From the NCBI GenBank assembly GCA_030824295.1, contig JAVBYA010000301.1, forward strand, positions 1 through 5,036: a stretch of 5,036 nucleotides of DNA. Reading direction: 5' to 3'. Positions 1 through 5,036 of this stretch are shown piece by piece. Source of the stretch: Bacteroidota bacterium (GTDB taxonomy: Bacteria; Bacteroidota; Ignavibacteria; UBA10030; UBA8401). The translations under genes were made by a program, and so were the position numbers. Numbering within the stretch: the stretch's first letter is position 1; every line of letters starts with the position of its first letter. The notes beneath the pieces were generated by a model. The model was not told the origin of the DNA, made no database searches, and saw only the letters and a list, made by a program, of their open reading frames with translations.

Positions 1-673
1 CGCGGAACAGTTCCATCTGGAATTCATCGACCATATCGGAACAGCCGAAATACAGCACCGGAACTGGAACGAAGAGTGGGAACGGACCATCCAGCCCATC
101 CACGTCTCCGACCGGTTCATCATCACTCCCTCCTGGCACCCCGTTGAACCGACGGACGGCAAGACCGTCATTGTGATCGACCCGAAGATGACCTTCGGCA
201 CCGGCTACCACGAGACCACGCGGCTGATGATGCGGATGATGGAGCAATACATCCGGCAGGGCCAGAGCGTACTTGATGTTGGGACCGGCACCGGCATCCT
301 GGCCATCGGCGCGGCATTATTGGGAGCGTCGCATGTTATCGGTGTGGATATCGACGAGTGGTCCCTGGACAACGGAATTGAGAATGCAGAACGGAACAAC
401 GTCCGCGGTTCCATCGACATCCGAATCGGCTCACTGGAGACCGTACCGGAGCGGAATTTCGACGTCATCCTGGCGAATATCATCCGCAACACCATCCTGG
501 AGCTGATCGATACGATGCTGGAAGCACTGGCACCGAAGGGTGTACTCCTCCTCTCCGGTCTGCTGGCAACGGACCGCGGCGCGATCGAACAGGCGCTGAC
601 GGAACGGGGCTGCCGTGTGCTGACGGTGCTGCAGGAGAATGACTGGATCGCGATAGCGTCTGCGCGCGCATGA
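1..673 (+). CDS. prmA: Ribosomal protein L11 methyltransferase PrmA, 3' part (left-truncated)
   Basis: This is a SAM-dependent methyltransferase of the cytoplasm that methylates ribosomal protein L11 (known for the family). The open frame runs in from the left edge (first full codon at base 2), so 223 residues are visible. PrmA is usually near 280-295 residues, so roughly the first 60-70 are outside the window. Seen directly: a family-typical NWNEEWERTIQPI stretch (visible residues 21-33), then IDPKMTFGTGYHETTR (59-74), the PrmA signature before the SAM fold. Next come SAM motif I VLDVGTGTG (90-98), the acidic ribose-binding end of strand 2 (GVDID, 114-118), and DVILANIIRN (154-163), which matches the motif IV region near the active site. 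The stop TGA (671-673) overlaps the ATG of the next gene as ATGA, indicating one transcript and coupled translation. A GTG at 173 is an internal Val, not the true start, because conserved sequence continues upstream of it. Confidence 0.95.
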   Translation, partial: AEQFHLEFIDHIGTAEIQHRNWNEEWERTIQPIHVSDRFIITPSWHPVEPTDGKTVIVIDPKMTFGTGYHETTRLMMRMMEQYIRQGQSVLDVGTGTGILAIGAALLGASHVIGVDIDEWSLDNGIENAERNNVRGSIDIRIGSLETVPERNFDVILANIIRNTILELIDTMLEALAPKGVLLLSGLLATDRGAIEQALTERGCRVLTVLQENDWIAIASARA

Positions 674-1587
674 GGATCGCATCGATCGATATAGGGACGA
701 ACACCATCCTGCTGCTGGTGGCGGAAGCGGAACAGGGAACGCTCGGCACGGTCATTCACGATCAGCAGGTGATCGCACGGCTCGGCAAAGGGGTGGACGC
801 GGAGAGGATGATCGGCCGTGAGACATTCCTGCGCGCAGAAGGATTCCTCCGTTCGTACCGGGAAACATGTGACGCACTGAAGGTGGACCGCATCTGCGCC
901 GTGGGAACGAGCGCACTGCGCGATGCAAAGAACCGGGAGGAGTTCTGCCGTCATATTGCAGAGACGACCGGGATCGGGATCGAGATCCTTTCGGGTGAGG
1001 ATGAAGCTCTCTGGACCTACCGGGGAGGCATCTCAGAATTCGCAGGAAGAAGTGAACGTTTCTCCGTGATCGATATCGGCGGAGGAAGCACAGAGATCAT
1101 CGTCGGCACGGGGAGCGGGATAGAGGAAAAAAGCAGTATCGATATCGGTGCTGTGCGTCTCACGGAGCGCATCCTGAGGGATTCGCCGCCGGAACTCCCG
1201 GCGATCATCGAAGCACACGAGTTCATCCGCTCCCTGATGCCCCCGCTCACTGCACACGTTGCATCCACATTCGCCGTCGGCGTTGCCGGCACCGTCACGA
1301 CACTCGCATCGCTCCACCAGCGCCTCCCCAGCTATCAGCCGGAGAAGGTCAGCGGCTATTCCCTCTCCTATGAGGATGTGTGTGCTATGTTCGGCATGCT
1401 CAAAGATAAGTCGGTCCCGCAGATCGCGGCATTCCCGCAGATCTCTGCGGGGCGTGCGGACATCATCCTTGCGGGTATCATGGTGCTGATGGGATATATG
1501 GAGGCGTGTTCCCTGAAGAACATCACGGTCAGTGACCGGGGATTGCGGTACGGTATCGCCTTGCGCGAAGCGGAACGGATCGGCTAG
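670..1587 (+). CDS. Ppx/GppA family phosphatase (short form, single catalytic core)
   Basis: This 305-residue protein belongs to the exopolyphosphatase / pppGpp phosphohydrolase family of the actin/Hsp70-like ATPase fold. Family members remove terminal phosphate from polyphosphate or convert pppGpp to ppGpp in the cytoplasm. Seen: phosphate-1 motif DIGTNT (residues 7-12), TSALRDAKN (80-88), SGEDEA (108-113) carrying the glutamate pair where the family's catalytic Glu lies, phosphate-2 motif DIGGGSTE (135-142), VAGTVTTLA (205-213), GRADII (261-266) and SDRGLRYG (288-295). The length covers only the two core domains. The C-terminal HD-like extension of the roughly 500-residue E. coli Ppx and GppA is absent, as in many short homologues. 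The ATG at 670 overlaps the prmA stop and has no clear Shine-Dalgarno, so translation probably depends on coupling to prmA. Its TAG stop shares the CTAG at 1584-1587 with the stop of the opposite gene. Sequence alone cannot decide between polyphosphate and pppGpp as substrate. Confidence 0.93.
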   Translation: MRIASIDIGTNTILLLVAEAEQGTLGTVIHDQQVIARLGKGVDAERMIGRETFLRAEGFLRSYRETCDALKVDRICAVGTSALRDAKNREEFCRHIAETTGIGIEILSGEDEALWTYRGGISEFAGRSERFSVIDIGGGSTEIIVGTGSGIEEKSSIDIGAVRLTERILRDSPPELPAIIEAHEFIRSLMPPLTAHVASTFAVGVAGTVTTLASLHQRLPSYQPEKVSGYSLSYEDVCAMFGMLKDKSVPQIAAFPQISAGRADIILAGIMVLMGYMEACSLKNITVSDRGLRYGIALREAERIG

Positions 1588-1604
1588 AAGAGCATCGTCC
1601 GTTT
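1573..1604 (+). terminator. Possible imperfect terminator hairpin over the convergent stop codons
   Basis: AACGGA (1574-1579) pairs with TCCGTT (1598-1603). An inner part, CG then GCT (1581-1585), can pair with AGC (1591-1593) and CG (1596-1597), with bulges and the loop AGAAG. On the + strand it ends in GTTTAAT, a poor T-tract. It is the only hairpin located where the prmA-phosphatase transcript would be expected to end, but the bulges and short T-run make this weak. Confidence 0.25.
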
Positions 1605-2117
1605 AATGACCACCGAGACGGTGGAGAATTTCTGATTGAGCATACCCGGTGCGATCTTGTCCAGTTCCTTCTCCTCTCCGGCATCCATACTGGCATTCAC
1701 CATCGTCGTCATCTTCTGCACCTCGACTCCCATCTCGTTCCGATAGATGAATTCCAATTCCATCACGTTCAGACGTTTGGAAGTGGCATTCTGGACCGTG
1801 ATCGTATGAATGGGCATCTTTCCGAGCTGCAGCACATGCGATTCCTTCAGGATGAAGACCCCTTGCCGCTGCTGCACGGTGCTCTTTCCCTTCTCGGCCA
1901 CCGGCTTCGGGGCGCTCTTCTCCATCTCTTTCCGGCGGCGTTCCACGGTCTTGAACAATACACTCTCTTCCGGGACTTTGTCGTAATAGTATTCTGCGAT
2001 CTCGTATTCCCCTTTCGCCATGAACTCGTCCCCTTTACGAAGATTCATCGAAGCATTCTCCTCGGAGTCTGTGCAGCCGGCCATGACGAGCAGAGTGAAT
2101 AACAGAACGTATCTCAT
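1584..2117 (-). CDS. Small lipoprotein with TPR-like helical pair and beta-rich C-terminal domain (unknown function)
   Basis: This is a predicted 177-residue lipoprotein of unknown function. The signal peptide is MRYVLLFTLLVMAGC, with a lipobox ending in A-G-C, so Cys15 would be the lipidated residue. Thr follows the Cys, so the Asp+2 inner-membrane retention signal of enterobacteria is absent and outer-membrane anchoring is plausible. Residues about 25-65 contain a pair of helices resembling one TPR unit (LRKGDEFMAKGEYEIAEYYY). A charged Lys/Pro-rich linker (about 66-85) follows. Residues about 88-175 alternate like a beta-sandwich (ITVQNATSKRLNVMELEFIY and onward) and recall extracellular FxLyD-like domains; that match is by eye only. 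The ATG at 2117 is chosen because it places the signal peptide at the N-terminus and leaves a 23-base gap after the desulfurase stop. A weak GGGA lies 5 bases upstream. The frame is also open to a TTG at 2174, but starting there would bury the signal peptide behind 19 residues. It is probably co-transcribed with the cysteine desulfurase gene. Confidence 0.82.
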   Translation of the reverse strand: MRYVLLFTLLVMAGCTDSEENASMNLRKGDEFMAKGEYEIAEYYYDKVPEESVLFKTVERRRKEMEKSAPKPVAEKGKSTVQQRQGVFILKESHVLQLGKMPIHTITVQNATSKRLNVMELEFIYRNEMGVEVQKMTTMVNASMDAGEEKELDKIAPGMLNQKFSTVSVVIKRTMLF

Positions 2118-2140
2118 AGATATCCCGGATTCGGTGGATG

Positions 2141-3313
2141 TTATACTGAGGGGAAAGAACGGACGATGGAACAAAAGAGCTCTCCCGCCCTTGTAACTTC
2201 TTCAATTGTCGTGAATTTTCCAAATGAAAACCGCACCGTAGCGGCGGTCGTTCTCGTATCCCTCCCCATTGCCAGAAGCACATGGGACGGCTGTATGCTG
2301 CCGGACGTGCAGGCGGATCCGCTGGACACGGCGACGCCTTTCAGGTCCATGTTCAGCAGAAGGGATTCACTTTCCACGTTGTACCGACGGGAATCGAGCG
2401 AAAGACTCAGGATGTGCGGAAGGGAACCCTCGGGATCGGAATTTCGGATGATGCCCTGAATTCCGTTGGAAATGATGCTGTACAGAGTATCCCGCAGGAC
2501 GGTGACCCTCTGAAAGAGCTCCTCCCTGCACAGGCCGGCGATCTCCACCGCTTCGGCCATACCGGCGATCAAGGGTACGTTCTCCGTACCGGCGCGGTTG
2601 TTACGCTCCTGTGCTCCTCCGTGCAGCAACGGATCGAGACTTGTCCCTTGCCTGATATAAATGGCACCGACCCCTTTCGGACCATAGATCTTATGGGCGG
2701 AAAGAGCGATCAAATCCGCACCCAGCTCGTTCACATTCACCGGCAATTTCCCCACCGTCTGTACCGTGTCCGAATGGAACGGTATCTTGTGTCTCCGGGC
2801 GACCTCAGAAAGAGCGGATATCGGCTGGATGGCGCCTGTCTCGTTATTGGCATGCATCACAGAAAGGACTGCGGTCCTGTCCGACACCATTGCGGCAGCC
2901 TTCTCCGCATCGATGAATCCGTTGCTGTTCACCGGAATCCGGTCCACCGTGAAACCGATGGAACCGAGATACTCTGCGCTGTCCAATACAGCATGATGTT
3001 CGATCGCGGAGACCGCAACATGGTCCCGGCCGAACGTGCGGCGCTGGTAGAGGGCGCTGCCGATGACCGCATGGTTGTCCGATTCGGTCCCGCCGGAGGT
3101 GAAGAAGATCTCTGCGGTCTGCGCGCCGACGGCACGTGCGATCCGCTCCCGGCTCTCCTCCAGCACCACTTTCGCCGTCCTGCCGTACCGGTGGATAGAG
3201 GAAGCATTCCCGAATGTCTCATCCAGATGCGTTCTGATCACGGCGGCCACTGCAGGGTCGAGCGGTGTGGTGGCGCTGTGATCGAGATAGATATGTCGTT
3301 GTTGGGGCGTCAC
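2141..3313 (-). CDS. Cysteine desulfurase, NifS/IscS family, group I
   Basis: This PLP-dependent cytoplasmic enzyme converts L-cysteine to L-alanine plus enzyme-bound persulfide, supplying sulfur for Fe-S clusters, thio-tRNA and cofactors. Numbered from the GTG start (390 residues), it shows YLDHSATTPLDP (9-20), the family's N-terminal motif, then FTSGGTESDN (71-80), EHHAVL with the cofactor-stacking His (105-110), and HANNETG (154-160). HSDTVQTVGK (180-189) supplies the Asp and Gln that contact PLP. SAHKIYGPKG (205-214) carries the Schiff-base Lys208. SSGSACTSGS (330-339) carries catalytic Cys335 in the long mobile loop typical of group I enzymes. All key residues are present. The frame is also open to a TTG at 3355, but that lies in the terminator T-tract and would add 14 low-complexity residues. 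The GTG at 3313 puts the conserved motif at the usual distance from the N-terminus. There is no Shine-Dalgarno before it. No iscU, iscR or mnmA is adjacent, so the specific pathway (IscS or NifS) cannot be assigned; the only downstream neighbour is a lipoprotein gene. Confidence 0.95.
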   Translation of the reverse strand: MTPQQRHIYLDHSATTPLDPAVAAVIRTHLDETFGNASSIHRYGRTAKVVLEESRERIARAVGAQTAEIFFTSGGTESDNHAVIGSALYQRRTFGRDHVAVSAIEHHAVLDSAEYLGSIGFTVDRIPVNSNGFIDAEKAAAMVSDRTAVLSVMHANNETGAIQPISALSEVARRHKIPFHSDTVQTVGKLPVNVNELGADLIALSAHKIYGPKGVGAIYIRQGTSLDPLLHGGAQERNNRAGTENVPLIAGMAEAVEIAGLCREELFQRVTVLRDTLYSIISNGIQGIIRNSDPEGSLPHILSLSLDSRRYNVESESLLLNMDLKGVAVSSGSACTSGSIQPSHVLLAMGRDTRTTAATVRFSFGKFTTIEEVTRAGELFCSIVRSFPSV

Positions 3314-3317
3314 GGGA

Positions 3318-3349
3318 AAAATATATCGTAATTTGGAGGAAGATGCAAA
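3318..3349 (-). promoter_or_regulatory. Bacteroidota-type promoter for the cysteine desulfurase gene
   Basis: On the - strand TTTG (3349-3346) is followed by 20 bases and then TATATTTT (3325-3318). The Bacteroidota consensus is TTTG, 19-21 bases, TAnnTTTG, so only the last base differs. A sigma-70-style reading of the same place (TTGCAT, 17 bases, TATATT) also works, but with a weaker -35. Initiation would fall at about 3311-3314, on or next to the GTG start codon at 3313. The -33 element lies within the T-tract of the upstream terminator. Confidence 0.55.
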
Positions 3350-3381
3350 AAACAAAAAGGCGGAGCGACCGCTCCGCCTTT
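3344..3381 (-). terminator. Strong Rho-independent terminator of the sigma/anti-sigma/Spy-like operon
   Basis: The sequence AAAGGCGGAGCG (3356-3367) and its exact reverse complement CGCTCCGCCTTT (3370-3381) form a 12-base perfect inverted repeat. The two central bases require a few inner pairs to open into the loop. Read on the - strand, the GC-rich stem is followed by TTTTTGTTTTTT (3358 down to 3347), an excellent U-tract. On the + strand the stem is followed only by TTTCTCTG, so it acts mainly on leftward transcription. It begins 25 bases after the stop of the Spy-like gene. Confidence 0.92.
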
Positions 3382-3405
3382 CTCTGTGATGGTCATCAGC
3401 TCTGT

Positions 3406-3879
3406 TCAGCGCCGGAGACGCTCGCGCTGCACTTCCTTGGCCGCACTGCGCACATCCTTCATGAAATCACGCTCGAAGATGATGTACTGAGCGATCTGCT
3501 TCGTTGTCAGCACTTCCTTCAGCTCGTCCATGAACCGTTTGCGGACATCCGCAATCTTCTTCTCTGTTTCGAAGAGTTCGGTGAAGTATCTCTGATACTC
3601 CCCGTCGCCGGCATTCGATCTCACCTGTTCCTCCAGTTTCTCCACGACCTCCATCCGTTCATTCTCCAGTTCCTTCATCCGATCGCGGTGCTTGCTGTAC
3701 CGGTTGACGAGTTTCACGCCGGTCTCCTCGTCCAGATTCAGTGCTTCCACCATCCGGATCTTCTTGAACCGCTCCAGGCGTTCCATCGGGCGCCGGTTCC
3801 CCATTCCTTCGGGGGGCTGCGCCTGCAGCAGTCCGGCGGTCAGGACCGCCAGTACGAATGCAATGACCGATTTCCTCAT
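3406..3879 (-). CDS. Periplasmic LTxxQ-motif (Spy/CpxP-like) helical protein
   Basis: This is a 157-residue exported, almost entirely helical protein. Signal peptide: basic MRK, hydrophobic core (about 4-18), probable cleavage after LLQA (residue 20). The mature part is rich in charged residues with long amphipathic helices, and contains LTTKQ at 124-128, the LTxxQ motif of the Spy/CpxP family. The following AQYIIFERDF is also typical of relatives. A degenerate earlier copy, LNLDEETGVKL (47-57), sits where the first of the two family repeats is expected. Family members are periplasmic chaperones or stress sensors; CpxP restrains a sensor kinase and Spy holds unfolded proteins. The ATG at 3879 overlaps the anti-sigma stop (ATGA) and is preceded by a strong AAGGAG five bases upstream, the best ribosome site in the window. 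This suggests higher output than from the two genes before it. Its place behind the sigma and anti-sigma genes suggests a target or modulator of that circuit. The name rests on motif and architecture, so identity within the family is uncertain. Confidence 0.82.
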   Translation of the reverse strand: MRKSVIAFVLAVLTAGLLQAQPPEGMGNRRPMERLERFKKIRMVEALNLDEETGVKLVNRYSKHRDRMKELENERMEVVEKLEEQVRSNAGDGEYQRYFTELFETEKKIADVRKRFMDELKEVLTTKQIAQYIIFERDFMKDVRSAAKEVQRERLRR

Positions 3880-4478
3880 AATTGCTCCTTCCGTGTTCCG
3901 TTCATTTCCAATTGATCGACGATCTGTTCCAATTCCTGCTCATCCATGGCGGCGTTCATGTCCGAGACTGTCTGATAGTGCTCTGCAGTCACTCCGAACG
4001 CATCATCACTGAGTGCGACCTCGACCATCGCATCATCGGTCGCAGAGAAGAGCAGCGTGGGATCATCCAGCAGTGCCGCGACCTCTTCCAGTGCCGCTTC
4101 GCGGAACATGTCGTACAGCGGCGATGCAGAGGGCTGCGGTTCGAACGCCGAATAGGAAATGACGAGCACCAATGCCGCGGCTGCAGCCATGGCAGGGCGG
4201 AGCAGAAGATCGGCGAACGACGGTATAGCCCATCGGAACCGTTGCTCCGGGAGTGTCAACCGGTTCCGGAGTCTCGGCAGAAAGTCCGCAAAATAGTGGG
4301 ATGGAACATCGCCGGCCGGCATGGCCGTCAATCCGGTCAGCGCGCTGCGGATGAGTGCAAGGTCTGCCCGCGCGTCCGCAGAATGCTCCAGCAGCGCGGC
4401 TGCCATAGCAGCGCGTTCAGCGGAGAGCGTTCCTTCTGCAAGGTCGATCAGCAATGCATGTTGTTCGTCAGTCGTCAT
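3876..4478 (-). CDS. Anti-sigma factor-like single-pass membrane protein without zinc ligands
   Basis: This 200-residue protein is encoded directly behind an ECF sigma gene and overlaps it by 11 bases, the classic position of a cognate anti-sigma factor. Residues about 8-50 (LIDLAEGTLSAERAAMAAAL and onward) follow the pattern of the anti-sigma zinc-finger domain, but the usual HxxxCxxC ligands are replaced (LLEHSADAR, 29-37), so no zinc is expected. GDVPSHYFADFLPRLRNRL (56-74) resembles a linker seen in Bacteroidota-type regulators. One membrane segment lies at about 95-112 (PAMAAAAALVLVISYSAF). It is preceded by Arg-rich sequence, so the N-terminus is predicted cytoplasmic. The remaining part (about 113-200) is acidic, helical and presumably periplasmic. 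It has no recognised domain and could be the signal-receiving part. The ATG at 4478 is the start that gives the full anti-sigma-like N-terminus. The stop TGA overlaps the next ATG. The role is inferred from context and weak similarity; it could instead be a membrane protein of unrelated function. Confidence 0.75.
   Translation of the reverse strand: MTTDEQHALLIDLAEGTLSAERAAMAAALLEHSADARADLALIRSALTGLTAMPAGDVPSHYFADFLPRLRNRLTLPEQRFRWAIPSFADLLLRPAMAAAAALVLVISYSAFEPQPSASPLYDMFREAALEEVAALLDDPTLLFSATDDAMVEVALSDDAFGVTAEHYQTVSDMNAAMDEQELEQIVDQLEMNGTRKEQL
3885..3890 (-). promoter_or_regulatory. Strong Shine-Dalgarno of the Spy-like gene
   Basis: AAGGAG lies on the - strand five bases before the ATG at 3879, inside the last codons of the anti-sigma gene. 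It fixes the start of the Spy-like gene and contrasts with the poor ribosome sites of the other genes here. Confidence 0.75.
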
Positions 4479-5016
4479 TCTTCAGGTACTTCCCGATCTT
4501 CTTCACTGCATGGAAATAATTCGCTTTCAAGCCGCCGACGCTCGTCTTGAGCACCTTGGCGATCTCCTCATACGGCAGTTCTTCATAGTACCGCAGCAGG
4601 AAGACCTTCTTCTGTTTCTCCGGCAGCCGTTCGATCGCTTCTGCAATGCGCTGCGTCCGTTCTTCCTTCTCCAGCTGTTCCAGCGGCTGCGGTTCGTGCG
4701 ATCCCATCTGATGGGTCTCGTCGGTCAGGGAGAATGTTCTCCGGAGTTTCTTTCGCCGGATCTCGTTCAGTGCATGATTGATGGCGATGCGGTAGATCCA
4801 GGTGTAGAAACTGGAATCCCCCTTGAACGAACCGAGCGAATGGTAGACCTTGATGAAGACATTCTGGGTGACATCATCCGCTTCATCATGGTCCGGGATC
4901 ATCCGGCGAACGATCCAATAGATCTTCTCCTTGTACCGATGAACGAGGACGTTGAAGGCCTGTTCGCTTCCGTTCTTGAACTCTTCGATAAGTTGAAATT
5001 CGTCGGATTGGCTCAT
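4468..5016 (-). CDS. RNA polymerase ECF (RpoE-type) sigma factor
   Basis: This is a 182-residue alternative sigma factor of the extracytoplasmic-function group that directs RNA polymerase to a stress regulon. Sigma region 2 spans about residues 24-90. It includes DHDEADDVTQNVFIKVYHSL (42-61, core-binding and -10 recognition) and SFKGDSSFYTWIYRIAIN (63-80), near-consensus for the group. A variable acidic linker (about 95-120) replaces regions 1 and 3. Region 4 spans about 124-177, with the helix-turn-helix LPYEEIAKVLKTSVGGLKA (147-165) for the -35 element. Length and organisation are normal and complete. The ATG at 5016 is preceded immediately by an in-frame TGA (5017-5019), so no earlier start is possible. 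The upstream GGTGA abuts the ATG and is too close to be a normal ribosome site. Only 20 bases of upstream DNA are in the window, so the promoter, probably autoregulated as in most such operons, cannot be judged. It is transcribed with the anti-sigma-like and Spy-like genes. Confidence 0.95.
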   Translation of the reverse strand: MSQSDEFQLIEEFKNGSEQAFNVLVHRYKEKIYWIVRRMIPDHDEADDVTQNVFIKVYHSLGSFKGDSSFYTWIYRIAINHALNEIRRKKLRRTFSLTDETHQMGSHEPQPLEQLEKEERTQRIAEAIERLPEKQKKVFLLRYYEELPYEEIAKVLKTSVGGLKANYFHAVKKIGKYLKNDD

Positions 5017-5036
5017 TCACCGTATGTTGTTTGGAC

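Noticed and set aside
205..954. 249-codon open frame on the - strand across prmA and the phosphatase gene
   Set aside because: It is Ser/Arg/Pro-rich, spans two confidently identified genes on the other strand, and has no motif.
686..1160. Recurring ATCGATAT-type sequence at the start, middle and centre of the phosphatase gene
   Set aside because: It encodes the recurrent Ile-Asp-Ile-Gly motif of the phosphate-binding loops and a nearby strand. It is protein-driven, not a DNA repeat element.
1610..1624. Hairpin CCACCG-AGA-CGGTGG near the convergent junction
   Set aside because: It is a 6-base stem inside the lipoprotein coding region with no T-tract on either side, so it does not qualify as an intrinsic terminator.
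2118..2174. TTG start at 2174 extending the lipoprotein by 19 residues into the desulfurase gene
   Set aside because: It would bury a textbook lipoprotein signal peptide inside the protein; the ATG at 2117 fits far better.
2282..3331. 349-codon open frame on the + strand, opposite the cysteine desulfurase
   Set aside because: It is entirely antisense to a gene with every catalytic motif intact. The translation has no recognisable domain, and the long frame is explained by codon composition of the real gene.
3265..4550. Long + strand open frames (3265-3915 and 3882-4550) opposite the Spy-like and anti-sigma genes
   Set aside because: They are shadows of overlapping - strand genes with signal peptide, LTxxQ, membrane and sigma features. 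One would also have to cross the strong terminator stem at 3356-3381.

Overview
The window looks like ordinary chromosomal DNA from a free-living Gram-negative bacterium, with dense coding, moderately high G+C and no mobile-element signatures. One promoter matches the Bacteroidota pattern (TTTG, about 20 bases, TAnnTTTG-like). The sigma/anti-sigma proteins also have a Bacteroidota/Chlorobiota (Ignavibacteria- or Kapabacteria-like) flavour. That placement is inference, because there is no rRNA or marker gene to confirm it.

Layout: two transcription blocks converge at about position 1585. The left block (+ strand, 1-1587) holds the 3' part of prmA (ribosomal protein L11 methyltransferase, cut by the left edge) and a short Ppx/GppA-type phosphatase gene. 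These two genes overlap by four bases (ATGA). The right block (- strand, 5016 down to 1584) has two units. The first is an ECF sigma factor, a membrane anti-sigma-like protein without zinc ligands, and a periplasmic LTxxQ (Spy/CpxP-like) protein. All three genes overlap, and a strong intrinsic terminator closes the unit. The second unit is a group I cysteine desulfurase (NifS/IscS type) followed by a small lipoprotein. A promoter for it lies inside and just beyond the T-tract of that terminator.

How they work together: the sigma/anti-sigma/Spy-like trio reads as a self-contained envelope-stress circuit. A membrane protein would hold the sigma factor, and the periplasmic helical protein would be a chaperone, a sensor or a regulatory output. 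The cysteine desulfurase mobilises sulfur for Fe-S clusters and tRNA thiolation. The lipoprotein behind it has a TPR-like helical pair and a beta-rich domain, and its link to sulfur metabolism is unknown. prmA and the phosphatase gene concern ribosome modification and polyphosphate or (p)ppGpp metabolism.

There are no tRNA, rRNA, CRISPR, IS or phage features. No non-coding stretch exceeds 300 bases, and the largest gap is the 92-base interval at 3314-3405, which holds the terminator and promoter. I see no clearly new biological system. The most interesting points are the zinc-less anti-sigma module, the terminator/promoter overlap with a possibly leaderless GTG start, and the two stop codons sharing one CTAG.
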